Source: an uncultured Flavobacterium sp.
GTDB lineage: Bacteria; Bacteroidota; Bacteroidia; Flavobacteriales; Flavobacteriaceae
Length of the DNA stretch: 64,000 nt
Reading direction: 5' to 3'
Assembly (NCBI GenBank): GCA_943912855.1
Contig: CALTVC010000008.1
Coordinates: forward strand, 1-64,000
Shown: positions 7,179 to 15,106 of the stretch, one piece after another
Position numbering within the stretch: position 1 is the first letter of the stretch
Layout: every line of letters starts with the position of its first letter
Translations under genes and position numbers: made by a program
The notes under the pieces: generated by a model
Told to the model about the DNA's origin: nothing
Seen by the model: the letters and a program-made list of their open reading frames with translations, nothing else
The model's database searches: none

Positions 7179-8975
7179 TTAGCTACGGCGTGGCTTCCTG
7201 TCACGGAAAGAACCTTCGCTACGGCGTGGCGGACGAGAATCGCCATCCCTGCGTGGGCCTCCTTTAAAGCCATCGCTACGACGTTCGCCACGAGGGCCAC
7301 CGCCATAACCGCCTCCAAAACCACCGTTACGGCCGTTGTGGTCGCGTCGGCCACCGTTACGGCTACCTCCGTCATTTTTAGAAATCTCTACATTTAGCCT
7401 GCGCCCTTCAAGGTGCATGCTGTTAAGGGTTTCCAATACCATTTCAGAGTGCGAAGCATCGGTATTAAAGAAAGAAAAACCTTCTTTTACATCCACTTTA
7501 AAGATATCATCACGTCCAAGACCAAGAGTATCACGAAGGAAATCTTTAAGGCTCATCCAGTCGAAATCATCACGAGAACCGATGTTTACAAAGTAACGTA
7601 CTGCTCCGTCTGCGCTTGGTGTAAAATCACCTTCTTTACGATCTCTTGATTTAGAAGCAGAAAGGTCTTTGTTCTTTTTGTAGTAGTTTAGGAACCTGTT
7701 AAACTCTACCGATACCATTTTCTTGATAAGCTCCTCTTTAGTAAGGTCTTTCATTACCTCATAAATAGCAGGAAGGTAAGCGTCTATTTCGTGGTCTACC
7801 TCTACATCGTGTATTTTGTTAGCCAGGTGAAGCAATTGTATCTCACAGATTTCGATACCTGAAGGGATGTTTTTCTCTTCAAATTTCTGTTTGATAACTT
7901 TTTCAATGGCGTTTATTTTACGAAGCTCTGTTTTTGTAATGATTACAATAGAAGTACCAGACCTACCTGCACGACCTGTACGGCCACTGCGGTGGTTATA
8001 GGTTTCTATATCATCAGGAAGCTGGTAGTTTACAACGTGTGTTACGTTATCTACGTCTATACCACGGGCAGCAACGTCTGTAGCTACAAGCATTTGTATC
8101 TGCCTGCCACGGAATGATTTCATTACTCCGTCACGCTGTGCCTGGCTAAGATCGCCGTGTAGTGCAGCTGCGTTGTATCCGTCTTCAATAAGTTTTTCGG
8201 CAACAGCCTGGGTATCTCTTTTAGTACGGCAGAATATAACCGAGAAGATGTCCGGGTTAGCATCTGCAATACGTTTAAGTGCTTCGTAACGATCGCGTGC
8301 GTTTACAAGGTAAAACTCGTGCGATACTGTGCTAGACCCCTGGTTTTTATGCCCCACGGTAATTTCAAGCGGCTTACGCATAAATTCGCGTGCTATGCGT
8401 GCCACTTCCTGTGGCATGGTAGCACTGAAAAGCCATGTGCTTTTCTCGTCTGGAGTAGTTGAAAGGATAGATACGATGTCTTCGTAGAAGCCCATGTTCA
8501 GCATTTCATCTGCTTCGTCCAGTACGCAGAAGTTAATTTCGCGGATGTTTACCATACCACGGTTTATCATATCCTGCATACGGCCCGGAGTAGCTACAAT
8601 GATTTGAGCTCCCCTTTTAATATCGCGTGCCTGGTCATTAATGCTGGCCCCACCATAAACGGCTACAGTGTGTAGTCCCTTTATATATTTTGAATAAAGC
8701 TTTATCTCATTTGTAATCTGAAGACATAGCTCACGTGTTGGCGAAAGTATAAGCGCCTGTGTGCTACGGTTTTCAGGGTCTATTTTCTGGATAAGCGGAA
8801 ATCCAAAGGCTGCAGTTTTGCCGGTACCGGTTTGGGCAAGTGCCACAATATCGGTATCTTTTTCCAATAGTAGGGGTATGGCTTTCTCCTGTACTTCAGA
8901 CGGGTTTTCAAAACCCAGGTCATTAATTGCCTTTAGAAGTGGCTCGCTTAGCCCCAATAGTTCAAATTTGTTCAT
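7179..8975 (-). CDS. DEAD-box ATP-dependent RNA helicase with DbpA-type RNA-binding domain
   Basis: A 598-residue RNA helicase. The conserved motifs are complete and ordered: Q-motif, AQTGTGKT (Walker A), PTRELC, TPGR, DEAD, SAT, and HRSGRTGRAGR. A DbpA-like RNA-binding fold follows at about 460-535 (RYFVNIGSRDD to LNVEIS). The last ~60 residues are a Gly/Arg-rich tail with GGSRNGG and PRRSEG, typical of non-specific RNA binding. Such enzymes act in ribosome assembly and cold-adapted mRNA turnover. It has its own promoter (8993-9000). Nothing suggests an operon with rdgB, which lies about 100 bp upstream on the same strand. Confidence 0.95.
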   Translation of the reverse strand: MNKFELLGLSEPLLKAINDLGFENPSEVQEKAIPLLLEKDTDIVALAQTGTGKTAAFGFPLIQKIDPENRSTQALILSPTRELCLQITNEIKLYSKYIKGLHTVAVYGGASINDQARDIKRGAQIIVATPGRMQDMINRGMVNIREINFCVLDEADEMLNMGFYEDIVSILSTTPDEKSTWLFSATMPQEVARIAREFMRKPLEITVGHKNQGSSTVSHEFYLVNARDRYEALKRIADANPDIFSVIFCRTKRDTQAVAEKLIEDGYNAAALHGDLSQAQRDGVMKSFRGRQIQMLVATDVAARGIDVDNVTHVVNYQLPDDIETYNHRSGRTGRAGRSGTSIVIITKTELRKINAIEKVIKQKFEEKNIPSGIEICEIQLLHLANKIHDVEVDHEIDAYLPAIYEVMKDLTKEELIKKMVSVEFNRFLNYYKKNKDLSASKSRDRKEGDFTPSADGAVRYFVNIGSRDDFDWMSLKDFLRDTLGLGRDDIFKVDVKEGFSFFNTDASHSEMVLETLNSMHLEGRRLNVEISKNDGGSRNGGRRDHNGRNGGFGGGYGGGPRGERRSDGFKGGPRRDGDSRPPRRSEGSFRDRKPRRS

Positions 8976-8992
8976 ATAAATTTAATAAGGCG

Positions 8993-9000
8993 CAAAGGTA
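8993..9000 (-). promoter_or_regulatory. -7 element of the DEAD-box helicase
   Basis: TACCTTTG on the minus strand, 17 nt before the helicase ATG. Confidence 0.6.
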
Positions 9001-9071
9001 CGGTTTATTAACCACAATAGCTAATGGCTTTTGCAGATTTATTTTTGGGTTAATAATTGTAAATCAGTGGC

Positions 9072-9644
9072 TTATTTTTTGAGGAAGGCTATGAGTTGTT
9101 TTATGGCGCGTCCGCGGTGACTAAGGAGTGCTTTTTCGGCTAGCGAAATTTGCGCAAATGTAACCTCCAAACCCTCAGGCTGAAACACAGGATCGTACCC
9201 AAAACCACTATCTCCGGCTTTGTGTTCTGTAATGATTCCGTTTACAATGCCTGTAAAAAGATGTTGTTCCCCGTTCAGGTTAAGAGCTATAACGGTTTTA
9301 AAGTTTGCGTTGCGGTTACTGTTTCCGATAAGTTCGGTAAGGAGTTTATCCATATTGGTATTGTCATCCTTTGCTTCTCCTGCATAGCGGGCACTGTATA
9401 CACCCGGAGCACCGTTAAGTGCATCTACTTCAAGCCCAGTGTCATCGGCAAAGCAATTGTAACCGTATTTTTTAGTAACATAGTCTGCTTTAAGTATGGC
9501 ATTTCCTTCAATGGTATTGGCAGTTTCCGGGATGTCTTCTGTACAACCTATGTCTTCAAGGCTTAGAAGTTCAATGTCATTGGGTAGTTGATGCCTTATT
9601 TCCTGAAGTTTGTTCTTGTTATTAGATGCAAATACGAGTTTCAT
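9072..9644 (-). CDS. rdgB: Non-canonical purine NTP pyrophosphatase (RdgB/HAM1)
   Basis: Hydrolyses ITP, dITP and XTP to monophosphates, keeping deaminated purines out of nucleic acids. The substrate-binding N-terminus FASNNKNKLQEIR, the metal site DDTGLEVDALNGAPG, VYSARYAG, GFGYDPVF and the C-terminal SHRGRA are all present. The 190 residues are normal. The gene lies 9 nt after the small membrane-protein cluster (9654-11582) and may be its last member. I see no functional link between them. Confidence 0.96.
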   Translation of the reverse strand: MKLVFASNNKNKLQEIRHQLPNDIELLSLEDIGCTEDIPETANTIEGNAILKADYVTKKYGYNCFADDTGLEVDALNGAPGVYSARYAGEAKDDNTNMDKLLTELIGNSNRNANFKTVIALNLNGEQHLFTGIVNGIITEHKAGDSGFGYDPVFQPEGLEVTFAQISLAEKALLSHRGRAIKQLIAFLKK

Positions 9645-9653
9645 TAGTTTCTT

Positions 9654-10148
9654 TTAAGGGCGGAGTAAAGCATCGGTAAGTTTTGCTATACCCCAAAAAC
9701 GTACATTTTTTCCTTTACGAACTTCTGTCGCGGTGATTATAACGGCCAAAAATTCTGTAATATTCAGCAATATTATGAAAAAAATGTAAACCCAATACCC
9801 TAGTGTAGCTTCACTAAGAAAAGTAAGTTGAGAATTTAATTCGGTGTAAAATTCGGGTTGATCTACAAAAGCAGGTCCGTGTTGTACTTTAGAAAATATA
9901 ATGCGCAGTGTCCATGCAAGGGCAATGCTGTTAAAAGGCATTACTATGACCTGTGCCAGTAGTGCCTGTAATGAATGCCAGCGCACATAAAGACTCTCTT
10001 TTCTTTTGTTGTAGTAGAATATGAGCGAAGCAATTACGTTAACGATAGGTAATGGCAAACCGCTTATGATGCCTATTACAGACATGAGGTAGGCGTTACT
10101 TGCAGGTTCGTGTTCGTAAGGCTGAACTTCGATGGTGGTGGTGTTCAT
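9654..10148 (-). CDS. DUF4870-like small membrane protein
   Basis: A 164-residue integral membrane protein with about four hydrophobic segments. It has the motif YVRWHSLQALLAQ in the first cytoplasmic loop, similar to the H-[SA]-x-Q-x-L pattern of DUF4870/Tic20-like proteins. The N-terminus is acidic and polar. It overlaps the upstream DUF2752 gene by 4 nt (ATGA), so the pair is translationally coupled. The function of the family is unknown. Confidence 0.75.
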   Translation of the reverse strand: MNTTTIEVQPYEHEPASNAYLMSVIGIISGLPLPIVNVIASLIFYYNKRKESLYVRWHSLQALLAQVIVMPFNSIALAWTLRIIFSKVQHGPAFVDQPEFYTELNSQLTFLSEATLGYWVYIFFIILLNITEFLAVIITATEVRKGKNVRFWGIAKLTDALLRP

Positions 10149-10552
10149 AGGTTTTTATTAATATTCCAAATCCAGTTGCATAATACCAGTAGCATTAGTA
10201 GGGCTATTACCCATTTTGATGCAAGTTTTTTTTCGGCTATCCTATATTGGTCATAAAAAGTTGTCTTTTTAAAAGCTACATCATATAACAGCCAAAAAGG
10301 TAGGGTAATCATAAAAAATGCCATAAGGTATCCCAACGGATTTGTAAGTCCTGCCTGAGTTATGTTTCCTTCGGCAAGGAGTATTACAGCACGTGTACTA
10401 CCGCAAGAGGGGCAAGCTACACCTGTAACGTTTTTAAACACACATATTGTTCTGCCCTCGGGGTTATCTTTATTATGTAAAGACCACGCCATATAAACAT
10501 AAGAAGCAATGAGTAATGTAGTTACATACAGGTATAGCCGTTTACCAGTCAT
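10145..10552 (-). CDS. DUF2752 membrane protein
   Basis: A 135-residue membrane protein with three predicted helices. The hallmark CPSCGSTR follows the first helix, a cysteine pair conserved in DUF2752 with unknown function. It is possibly metal- or redox-active. It sits 3 nt after the TM2 gene and overlaps the next gene by 4 nt, so it is part of a tight operon. A second, more divergent DUF2752 gene lies 0.7 kb upstream in the same cluster. Confidence 0.82.
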   Translation of the reverse strand: MTGKRLYLYVTTLLIASYVYMAWSLHNKDNPEGRTICVFKNVTGVACPSCGSTRAVILLAEGNITQAGLTNPLGYLMAFFMITLPFWLLYDVAFKKTTFYDQYRIAEKKLASKWVIALLMLLVLCNWIWNINKNL

Positions 10553-10555
10553 CTA

Positions 10556-10891
10556 TTATAGATACAACTGTATTTTTTCAAGGTTCTTTTGACGTGTAGC
10601 ATCCTGGATAAGGAACCAGTCTACGACAGCCCAGATACCGCATCCGCCGGCAGTAAGCAGTTTACCTACTCCAAGGCCTGTATCTCCAATAATAAAACGG
10701 TCTATCCCTAGTGTACCAGCAAGGATAGATATGATAAGCGATGTTGAAGGATCTTTAAGATCTGCGCTGTTTATCATGGCCCATTTAGAGTCGTCTGCCG
10801 CTATAAGCCTTTCGCGGATGAAATTAATTTGTGATGGCTGAAAAAACTTGGCGTTAGCCATCATGTACATGTCTACTTTCTGAGAATCCAT
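10556..10891 (-). CDS. TM2 domain protein
   Basis: A 111-residue protein. A soluble N-terminus of ~45 residues precedes two membrane helices of the TM2 domain (LAGTLGIDRFIIGDTGLG, then GGCGIWAVVDWFLI). The DRF and the polar turn between the helices are the family signature. TM2 proteins are widespread and mostly uncharacterised; in Bacteroidota they often sit beside DUF2752 genes, as here. It is the first gene of the 9654-10891 operon. Confidence 0.85.
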   Translation of the reverse strand: MDSQKVDMYMMANAKFFQPSQINFIRERLIAADDSKWAMINSADLKDPSTSLIISILAGTLGIDRFIIGDTGLGVGKLLTAGGCGIWAVVDWFLIQDATRQKNLEKIQLYL

Positions 10892-10980
10892 AATTGTAAT
10901 TAAATTTTAAATTGGTCGATAAAGTGTAAAAATATAAAAATATTGTTAAAAAGATAACTTTTTATATGCGAATGATAATT

Positions 10981-11265
10981 TTAAAAGATACCTCCGCCCA
11001 GTACAAGCCTAAGTGAACTTAGTAATAAGGCTATACCGCAAAGTAACACTCCGGTAGGGAAGGGTTTTTTGTACGGTGTAACCGGATCGTTCATATCTAT
11101 ATTCGGTTGCTCATTGTTTTTGTAATCAATATCTATCAGGCCTATTATTAATCCTATGAGTGCAAATGGTATATTAAACCAGTTAAACCACCCCAGGCAC
11201 GGTACAAGGCCTATGAACATCCCTAAAAGTGACGCTATACCTATAATCAGACTAGCAAGTTTCAT
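10981..11265 (-). CDS. Small membrane protein, 94 aa
   Basis: A 94-residue protein with three hydrophobic stretches (LIIGIASLLGMFIGLVPCLG, PFALIGLIIGLID, GVLLCGIALLLSSL), separated by a polar loop with DYKNNEQPNIDMND. The first pair resembles the DUF4190-type hairpin, but I cannot assign it firmly. It overlaps the upstream DUF2752 gene by 4 nt and is therefore co-translated with it. Function unknown. Confidence 0.7.
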   Translation of the reverse strand: MKLASLIIGIASLLGMFIGLVPCLGWFNWFNIPFALIGLIIGLIDIDYKNNEQPNIDMNDPVTPYKKPFPTGVLLCGIALLLSSLRLVLGGGIF

Positions 11266-11582
11266 AATTGTTTTTGTGTTTTATTTTTGGTTGATAAATA
11301 TATAGCAGCTACAAGGCTGTTTATTAGTATGGTTGTGTAAAGAAATACTGACAACCTATTAGACGCCCATGCCTTTAAAATGTTACCATTTCCCATGGCT
11401 ACAAATCCGCGTGTGCTGCCACACATAAAACATTCTTTGCCAAATTGTTTAACCGAATAGCACTGCGGTGTGGTTTTGTATACAAGGTCATCGCGCAGGA
11501 GTGCGGTTAAAAGTAGCGCGGTAAATGCTAATGCCGAATAAAAAATCCATACATACACTACGGCTTTTTTCCACATTTTCAT
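11262..11582 (-). CDS. DUF2752 membrane protein (second copy)
   Basis: A 106-residue membrane protein with two or three helices and the motif CFMCGSTRGF, a version of the DUF2752 cysteine signature. The start is set at the ATG at 11582. The longer reading from 11609 would begin with TTG inside the -7 promoter element at 11607-11614 and so cannot be in the mRNA. First gene of a two-gene unit with the 94-aa membrane protein. Confidence 0.75.
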   Translation of the reverse strand: MKMWKKAVVYVWIFYSALAFTALLLTALLRDDLVYKTTPQCYSVKQFGKECFMCGSTRGFVAMGNGNILKAWASNRLSVFLYTTILINSLVAAIYLSTKNKTQKQL

Positions 11583-11606
11583 GCCTTGATGGGTTGCTTT
11601 ATTGCC

Positions 11607-11614
11607 CAAATATA
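11607..11614 (-). promoter_or_regulatory. -7 element of the second DUF2752 operon
   Basis: TATATTTG on the minus strand, 24 nt before the ATG at 11582. Confidence 0.55.
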
Positions 11615-11697
11615 AATTTATTTTTCAATATCAGCCCGAAAACGTTTCATGTTGTAAGCCATATCAAAAAATATTATGACATAACTAATATTATGGT

Positions 11698-11705
11698 TAC
11701 TTTTG
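11698..11705 (+). promoter_or_regulatory. -7 element of the alpha-oxoamine synthase gene
   Basis: TACTTTTG, followed by an imperfect hairpin (TTTGGTG at about 11702-11708 with CACCAAA at 11721-11727) that would be partly in the leader. The ATG is at 11743. Confidence 0.45.
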
Positions 11706-11742
11706 GTGCGTTTTTTAAAACACCAAAGTAAATTACTGATTT

Positions 11743-13008
11743 ATGGTTAAAGATTTATTCGAAAGGATACAAAAAAATAAAGGCCCTCTTGGTAAATGGG
11801 CTTCACAGGCAGAAGGTTACTATGTTTTTCCTAAGCTGGAAGGTCCGCTTAGCAATCGCATGATGTTTCATGGAAAAAAGGTTATTAACTGGAGTATTAA
11901 CGATTACCTTGGTCTTGCCAACCACCCTGAAGTACTTAAAGCAGATGCTGAAGCTGCTTCCGAATATGGTGCGGCTTACCCTATGGGGGCCCGTATGATG
12001 AGCGGACACACCAGCTGGCATGAGCAACTGGAGCAGGAACTTGCTTCGTTTGTAGGTAAGGAATCTGCTTACCTGCTTAACTTTGGTTACCAGGGGATGG
12101 TAAGTACCATAGACGCCCTTGTAAGCAAAAACGACGTTATTGTGTACGATGTAGACAGCCATGCCTGTATTATAGACGGTGTGCGCCTGCACATGGGTAA
12201 ACGTTTTACCTACAAGCACAACGATATAGAAAGCATTGAAAAAAACCTTGAGCGTGCCAGGAACATGGCCGAAACTACCGGTGGTGGTATATTGCTTATT
12301 ACCGAAGGTGTTTTCGGGATGCGCGGTCAGCAGGGTAAGCTGAAAGAAATCGTAGCACTTAAAGAAAAATATAACTTCCGTCTTCTTGTAGACGATGCGC
12401 ACGGTTTTGGTACACTGGGTAAAACCGGTGCCGGAGCAGGCGAGGAGCAGGAATGTCAGGATGGTATAGATGTGTACTTTTCTACGTTTGCTAAATCTAT
12501 GGCGGGCATAGGCGCATTTATTGCAGCAGACAAAGATGTTATAGACTTTCTTAAATACAACCTGCGTTCGCAAATGTTTGCTAAAGCATTGCCTATGATT
12601 TTTGTAAAAGGAGCACTTAAACGTCTTGAAATGCTACGTAGTATGCCAGAGCTTAAAGACAAGCTTTGGGAAAATGTAAACTATCTGCAAAACGGTCTTA
12701 AGGAGCGTGGGTTTAACATTGGTGATACTAATACCTGTGTTACCCCTGTATACCTTGAAGGTAGTATACCTGAGGCTATGGTACTTGTAAACGACCTTAG
12801 GGAAAATTACAGCATATTCCTTAGTATAGTGGTTTACCCGGTTATTCCTAAAGGAATTATCCTGCTTAGGATGATACCTACGGCTACCCATACTAAACAA
12901 GATATTGATGAAACGCTTGCTGCTTACGAAGCTATCCGTGAGAAGCTTGTAAACGGTACTTATAAGCAAATTGCCGATGCTACTACTGTAGATGTTTCTG
13001 CTGAGTAA
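11743..13008 (+). CDS. Alpha-oxoamine synthase (serine palmitoyltransferase / cysteate acyltransferase type)
   Basis: A PLP-dependent fold-type I enzyme that condenses an amino acid with an acyl thioester and releases CO2. D217 and H220 in DDAHGFG hold the cofactor, and K251 in FSTFAKSMAG is the Schiff-base lysine. The sequence FSTFAKS is nearer serine palmitoyltransferase and CqsA than the GTLGKA of biotin-pathway AONS or threonine-pathway KBL. No bio genes are adjacent. In Flavobacteriaceae such enzymes make the sphingoid base or the sulfonolipid base capnine (from cysteate). I infer a membrane-lipid role and leave the substrate open. The 421 residues are normal. Single-gene unit ending at a strong terminator. 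Confidence 0.85.
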   Translation: MVKDLFERIQKNKGPLGKWASQAEGYYVFPKLEGPLSNRMMFHGKKVINWSINDYLGLANHPEVLKADAEAASEYGAAYPMGARMMSGHTSWHEQLEQELASFVGKESAYLLNFGYQGMVSTIDALVSKNDVIVYDVDSHACIIDGVRLHMGKRFTYKHNDIESIEKNLERARNMAETTGGGILLITEGVFGMRGQQGKLKEIVALKEKYNFRLLVDDAHGFGTLGKTGAGAGEEQECQDGIDVYFSTFAKSMAGIGAFIAADKDVIDFLKYNLRSQMFAKALPMIFVKGALKRLEMLRSMPELKDKLWENVNYLQNGLKERGFNIGDTNTCVTPVYLEGSIPEAMVLVNDLRENYSIFLSIVVYPVIPKGIILLRMIPTATHTKQDIDETLAAYEAIREKLVNGTYKQIADATTVDVSAE

Positions 13009-13030
13009 TTATCGCATAGATATAAAAACA

Positions 13031-13063
13031 AAACGGGACGCACTTTAATGCGTCCCGTTTTTT
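13031..13063. terminator. Bidirectional terminator between convergent genes
   Basis: A 12-bp perfect stem AAACGGGACGCA with TGCGTCCCGTTT, 6-nt loop, T-run after it on the plus strand and the A-run counterpart before it. Serves the oxoamine synthase and the T9SS protein gene. Confidence 0.85.
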
Positions 13064-13079
13064 ATTACAGTTAAGTGAG

Positions 13080-15080
13080 TTAACCTTTAATGAATTTAGT
13101 GCTGAATTGTTTTCCTGTGTCAGATTTCAGGGTAATGAGGTATACGCCCTTTTGAAGATGGCTTACCTTAATGCTACCTGATTGTACTTTTTCTGTACCT
13201 ATCAGTTTTCCTTCCAGGCTGTAAATATCTGCCGATGTTGCTGCAAACTGGTTTGTAGATTTTACGTTAAGCATATCTTTTGCAGGGTTAGGGTACACTA
13301 CAAGGTTTTCCTTCTTATTTGTATTTAAGCCCAGTGTACTGCCCTCAACAACCATTAGAGGTGTGTCTATGGCCGGGTGTTCTATTACGTCTATGGTTCC
13401 TGAAGGCCATTTAACCACAACACGTTCTATGTTTACCATAGCTCCGAGTCCAAAGTGGGTATTAAGGCTACTCATGTATTTAAAACCATCGCCGCTTTTT
13501 ACATCGCGTATTTGTTTAGACCATCTGGAGCCATACCCATGTAATTCTATCCTGGCACCTATACCGTTACTGTTGCTTTGTACTCCTTTAAGATGTACTT
13601 TTAACCAATGGTTACTATTGCCACTATTAAAATATACATTGTTTCCGTTATAAATATCCAGGAAACCATCGTTATTAAGATCGCCAATAGGGCCATTAGT
13701 AGCACTTATAGATACGGGTGTAAAGGTAAAATTACCATTGTTCATCATTAATCTGCTTCCGCTGAGTATGTCTACCCAGCCGTCGTTATTAAAATCATGG
13801 GCTACGTGTTCTATGTTCAGCATGCTGTCTGTATCGTATCCAGAACCGCTAGTAACATTCGTAAACGTTCCGTCGCCGTTATTACGCATTAGTTTGTGCG
13901 AACCGTTACTGTTACTACTGGCACCTATCATAACATCCATGTCGCCATCGTTGTCAAAATCTGCCCAGGCACTGGACCATGACTGATGGTAATCTACAAA
14001 ACCGGCTTCCTGTGCTACATCAGTAAATGTACCGTCACCGTTATTACGCAGGAGCTGGTCTACGGCAGCTTCGCTGTTGCCACCACGGCATTTTGCTATA
14101 AATAGGTCTATGTCGCCATCATTATCATAATCTATCCATATAGAGCCATAGTTTCCTCCGTTAAGTACATCGCCCAAGCCTCCCTGATGAAATGTAAAAC
14201 CACCTGCACCGTCGTTAAGGAAATATACATTTGGGGCTACGTCATGGCATACAAAGGCATCGAGATTACCATCGTTATTTATGTCTACGAAGTTTGTCCT
14301 TTGTGAAAAAACATACTGAGGGGTTTGATGCATTACGGGGAAAGACGTGCCTGTATCGTCTGCTAATAGCAGTGTTGCTCCGCTACTACCTCCGTATAGG
14401 AGGTCGTTATATCCATTTTTATCATAATCACCTGCTGCCATGCTCCAGCTGGGCATATAGGCAATATTAGGGGTGGGCAGTGTTGCCGAAGTAAATCCGC
14501 TGTTGTTAACCGTTTGGTATAATACATGAACGGCATTGGCTCCCGGGCTTACTATGTCATCGAGGTAGTCGCCGTTAAGGTCTACTACAGCGAGTACGCC
14601 ACCCAGTCCAAGCGTTTGTCCCGAAAACACAGGATACTCCTGGATAACAGGTGGTGCTATTGAAAAATGAAAATTTTCAGTTTCCCAATAGTTATCAAAA
14701 GCGATGTAATAGGTTGTGCCTGCCTGTGGAGTAAAAGTAACTCCGGCAGCTAGTGTGCCGGCCGAATCATCATTAGAAATAAAGCAGGTAAGATTATCGC
14801 ATGTACCTGTATAAACATACAACCTTGTATCAGGGATAGGATAACCGGGTATGTTAGATGTTAGTATTAATGTCTCAGTTACCGTTGGGGTAAAAGAATA
14901 CCAGATTCCGTTAGTAGCTCCCGGGCCATAATTTATACAATCCGGTAAAGGGACTTGTCCGTTTGGTGCATAAGACGCGGCATAGCTACCTATTGTTATA
15001 GGAATTGCATTGCTGCAATCGGTTTGTGCCTGTAGGGCAAATGTGAGTAAAAAGAATGCTAGAGTAATGTGTTTTTTCAT
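13080..15080 (-). CDS. T9SS-secreted VCBS/FG-GAP and ASPIC/UnbV repeat protein
   Basis: A 666-residue secreted protein. After a signal peptide (ITLAFFLLTFALQAQT) comes a strand-rich region to ~150. Seven calcium-binding propeller loops of the VCBS/FG-GAP type follow (for example DYDNDGDIDLF and DFNNDGWVDIL). An ASPIC/UnbV domain lies at about 500-575 (GIGARIELHGYG, VVKWPSGTID). The last ~75 residues are a T9SS type A sorting domain (VVYPNPAKDMLNVKS to GVYLITLKS). It is thus exported through the gliding-linked T9SS and anchored or released at the surface. The cytochrome gene lies 26 nt upstream on the same strand, so the pair is probably co-transcribed. Ligand unknown. Confidence 0.92.
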   Translation of the reverse strand: MKKHITLAFFLLTFALQAQTDCSNAIPITIGSYAASYAPNGQVPLPDCINYGPGATNGIWYSFTPTVTETLILTSNIPGYPIPDTRLYVYTGTCDNLTCFISNDDSAGTLAAGVTFTPQAGTTYYIAFDNYWETENFHFSIAPPVIQEYPVFSGQTLGLGGVLAVVDLNGDYLDDIVSPGANAVHVLYQTVNNSGFTSATLPTPNIAYMPSWSMAAGDYDKNGYNDLLYGGSSGATLLLADDTGTSFPVMHQTPQYVFSQRTNFVDINNDGNLDAFVCHDVAPNVYFLNDGAGGFTFHQGGLGDVLNGGNYGSIWIDYDNDGDIDLFIAKCRGGNSEAAVDQLLRNNGDGTFTDVAQEAGFVDYHQSWSSAWADFDNDGDMDVMIGASSNSNGSHKLMRNNGDGTFTNVTSGSGYDTDSMLNIEHVAHDFNNDGWVDILSGSRLMMNNGNFTFTPVSISATNGPIGDLNNDGFLDIYNGNNVYFNSGNSNHWLKVHLKGVQSNSNGIGARIELHGYGSRWSKQIRDVKSGDGFKYMSSLNTHFGLGAMVNIERVVVKWPSGTIDVIEHPAIDTPLMVVEGSTLGLNTNKKENLVVYPNPAKDMLNVKSTNQFAATSADIYSLEGKLIGTEKVQSGSIKVSHLQKGVYLITLKSDTGKQFSTKFIKG

Positions 15081-15106
15081 GGGGTGTTGTAGTTTTCATG
15101 GTTTAT

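Noticed and set aside
7163..7375. 70-codon minus-strand ORF at the end of the helicase gene
   Set aside because: It is an out-of-frame reading of the Gly/Arg-rich tail of the helicase on the same strand.
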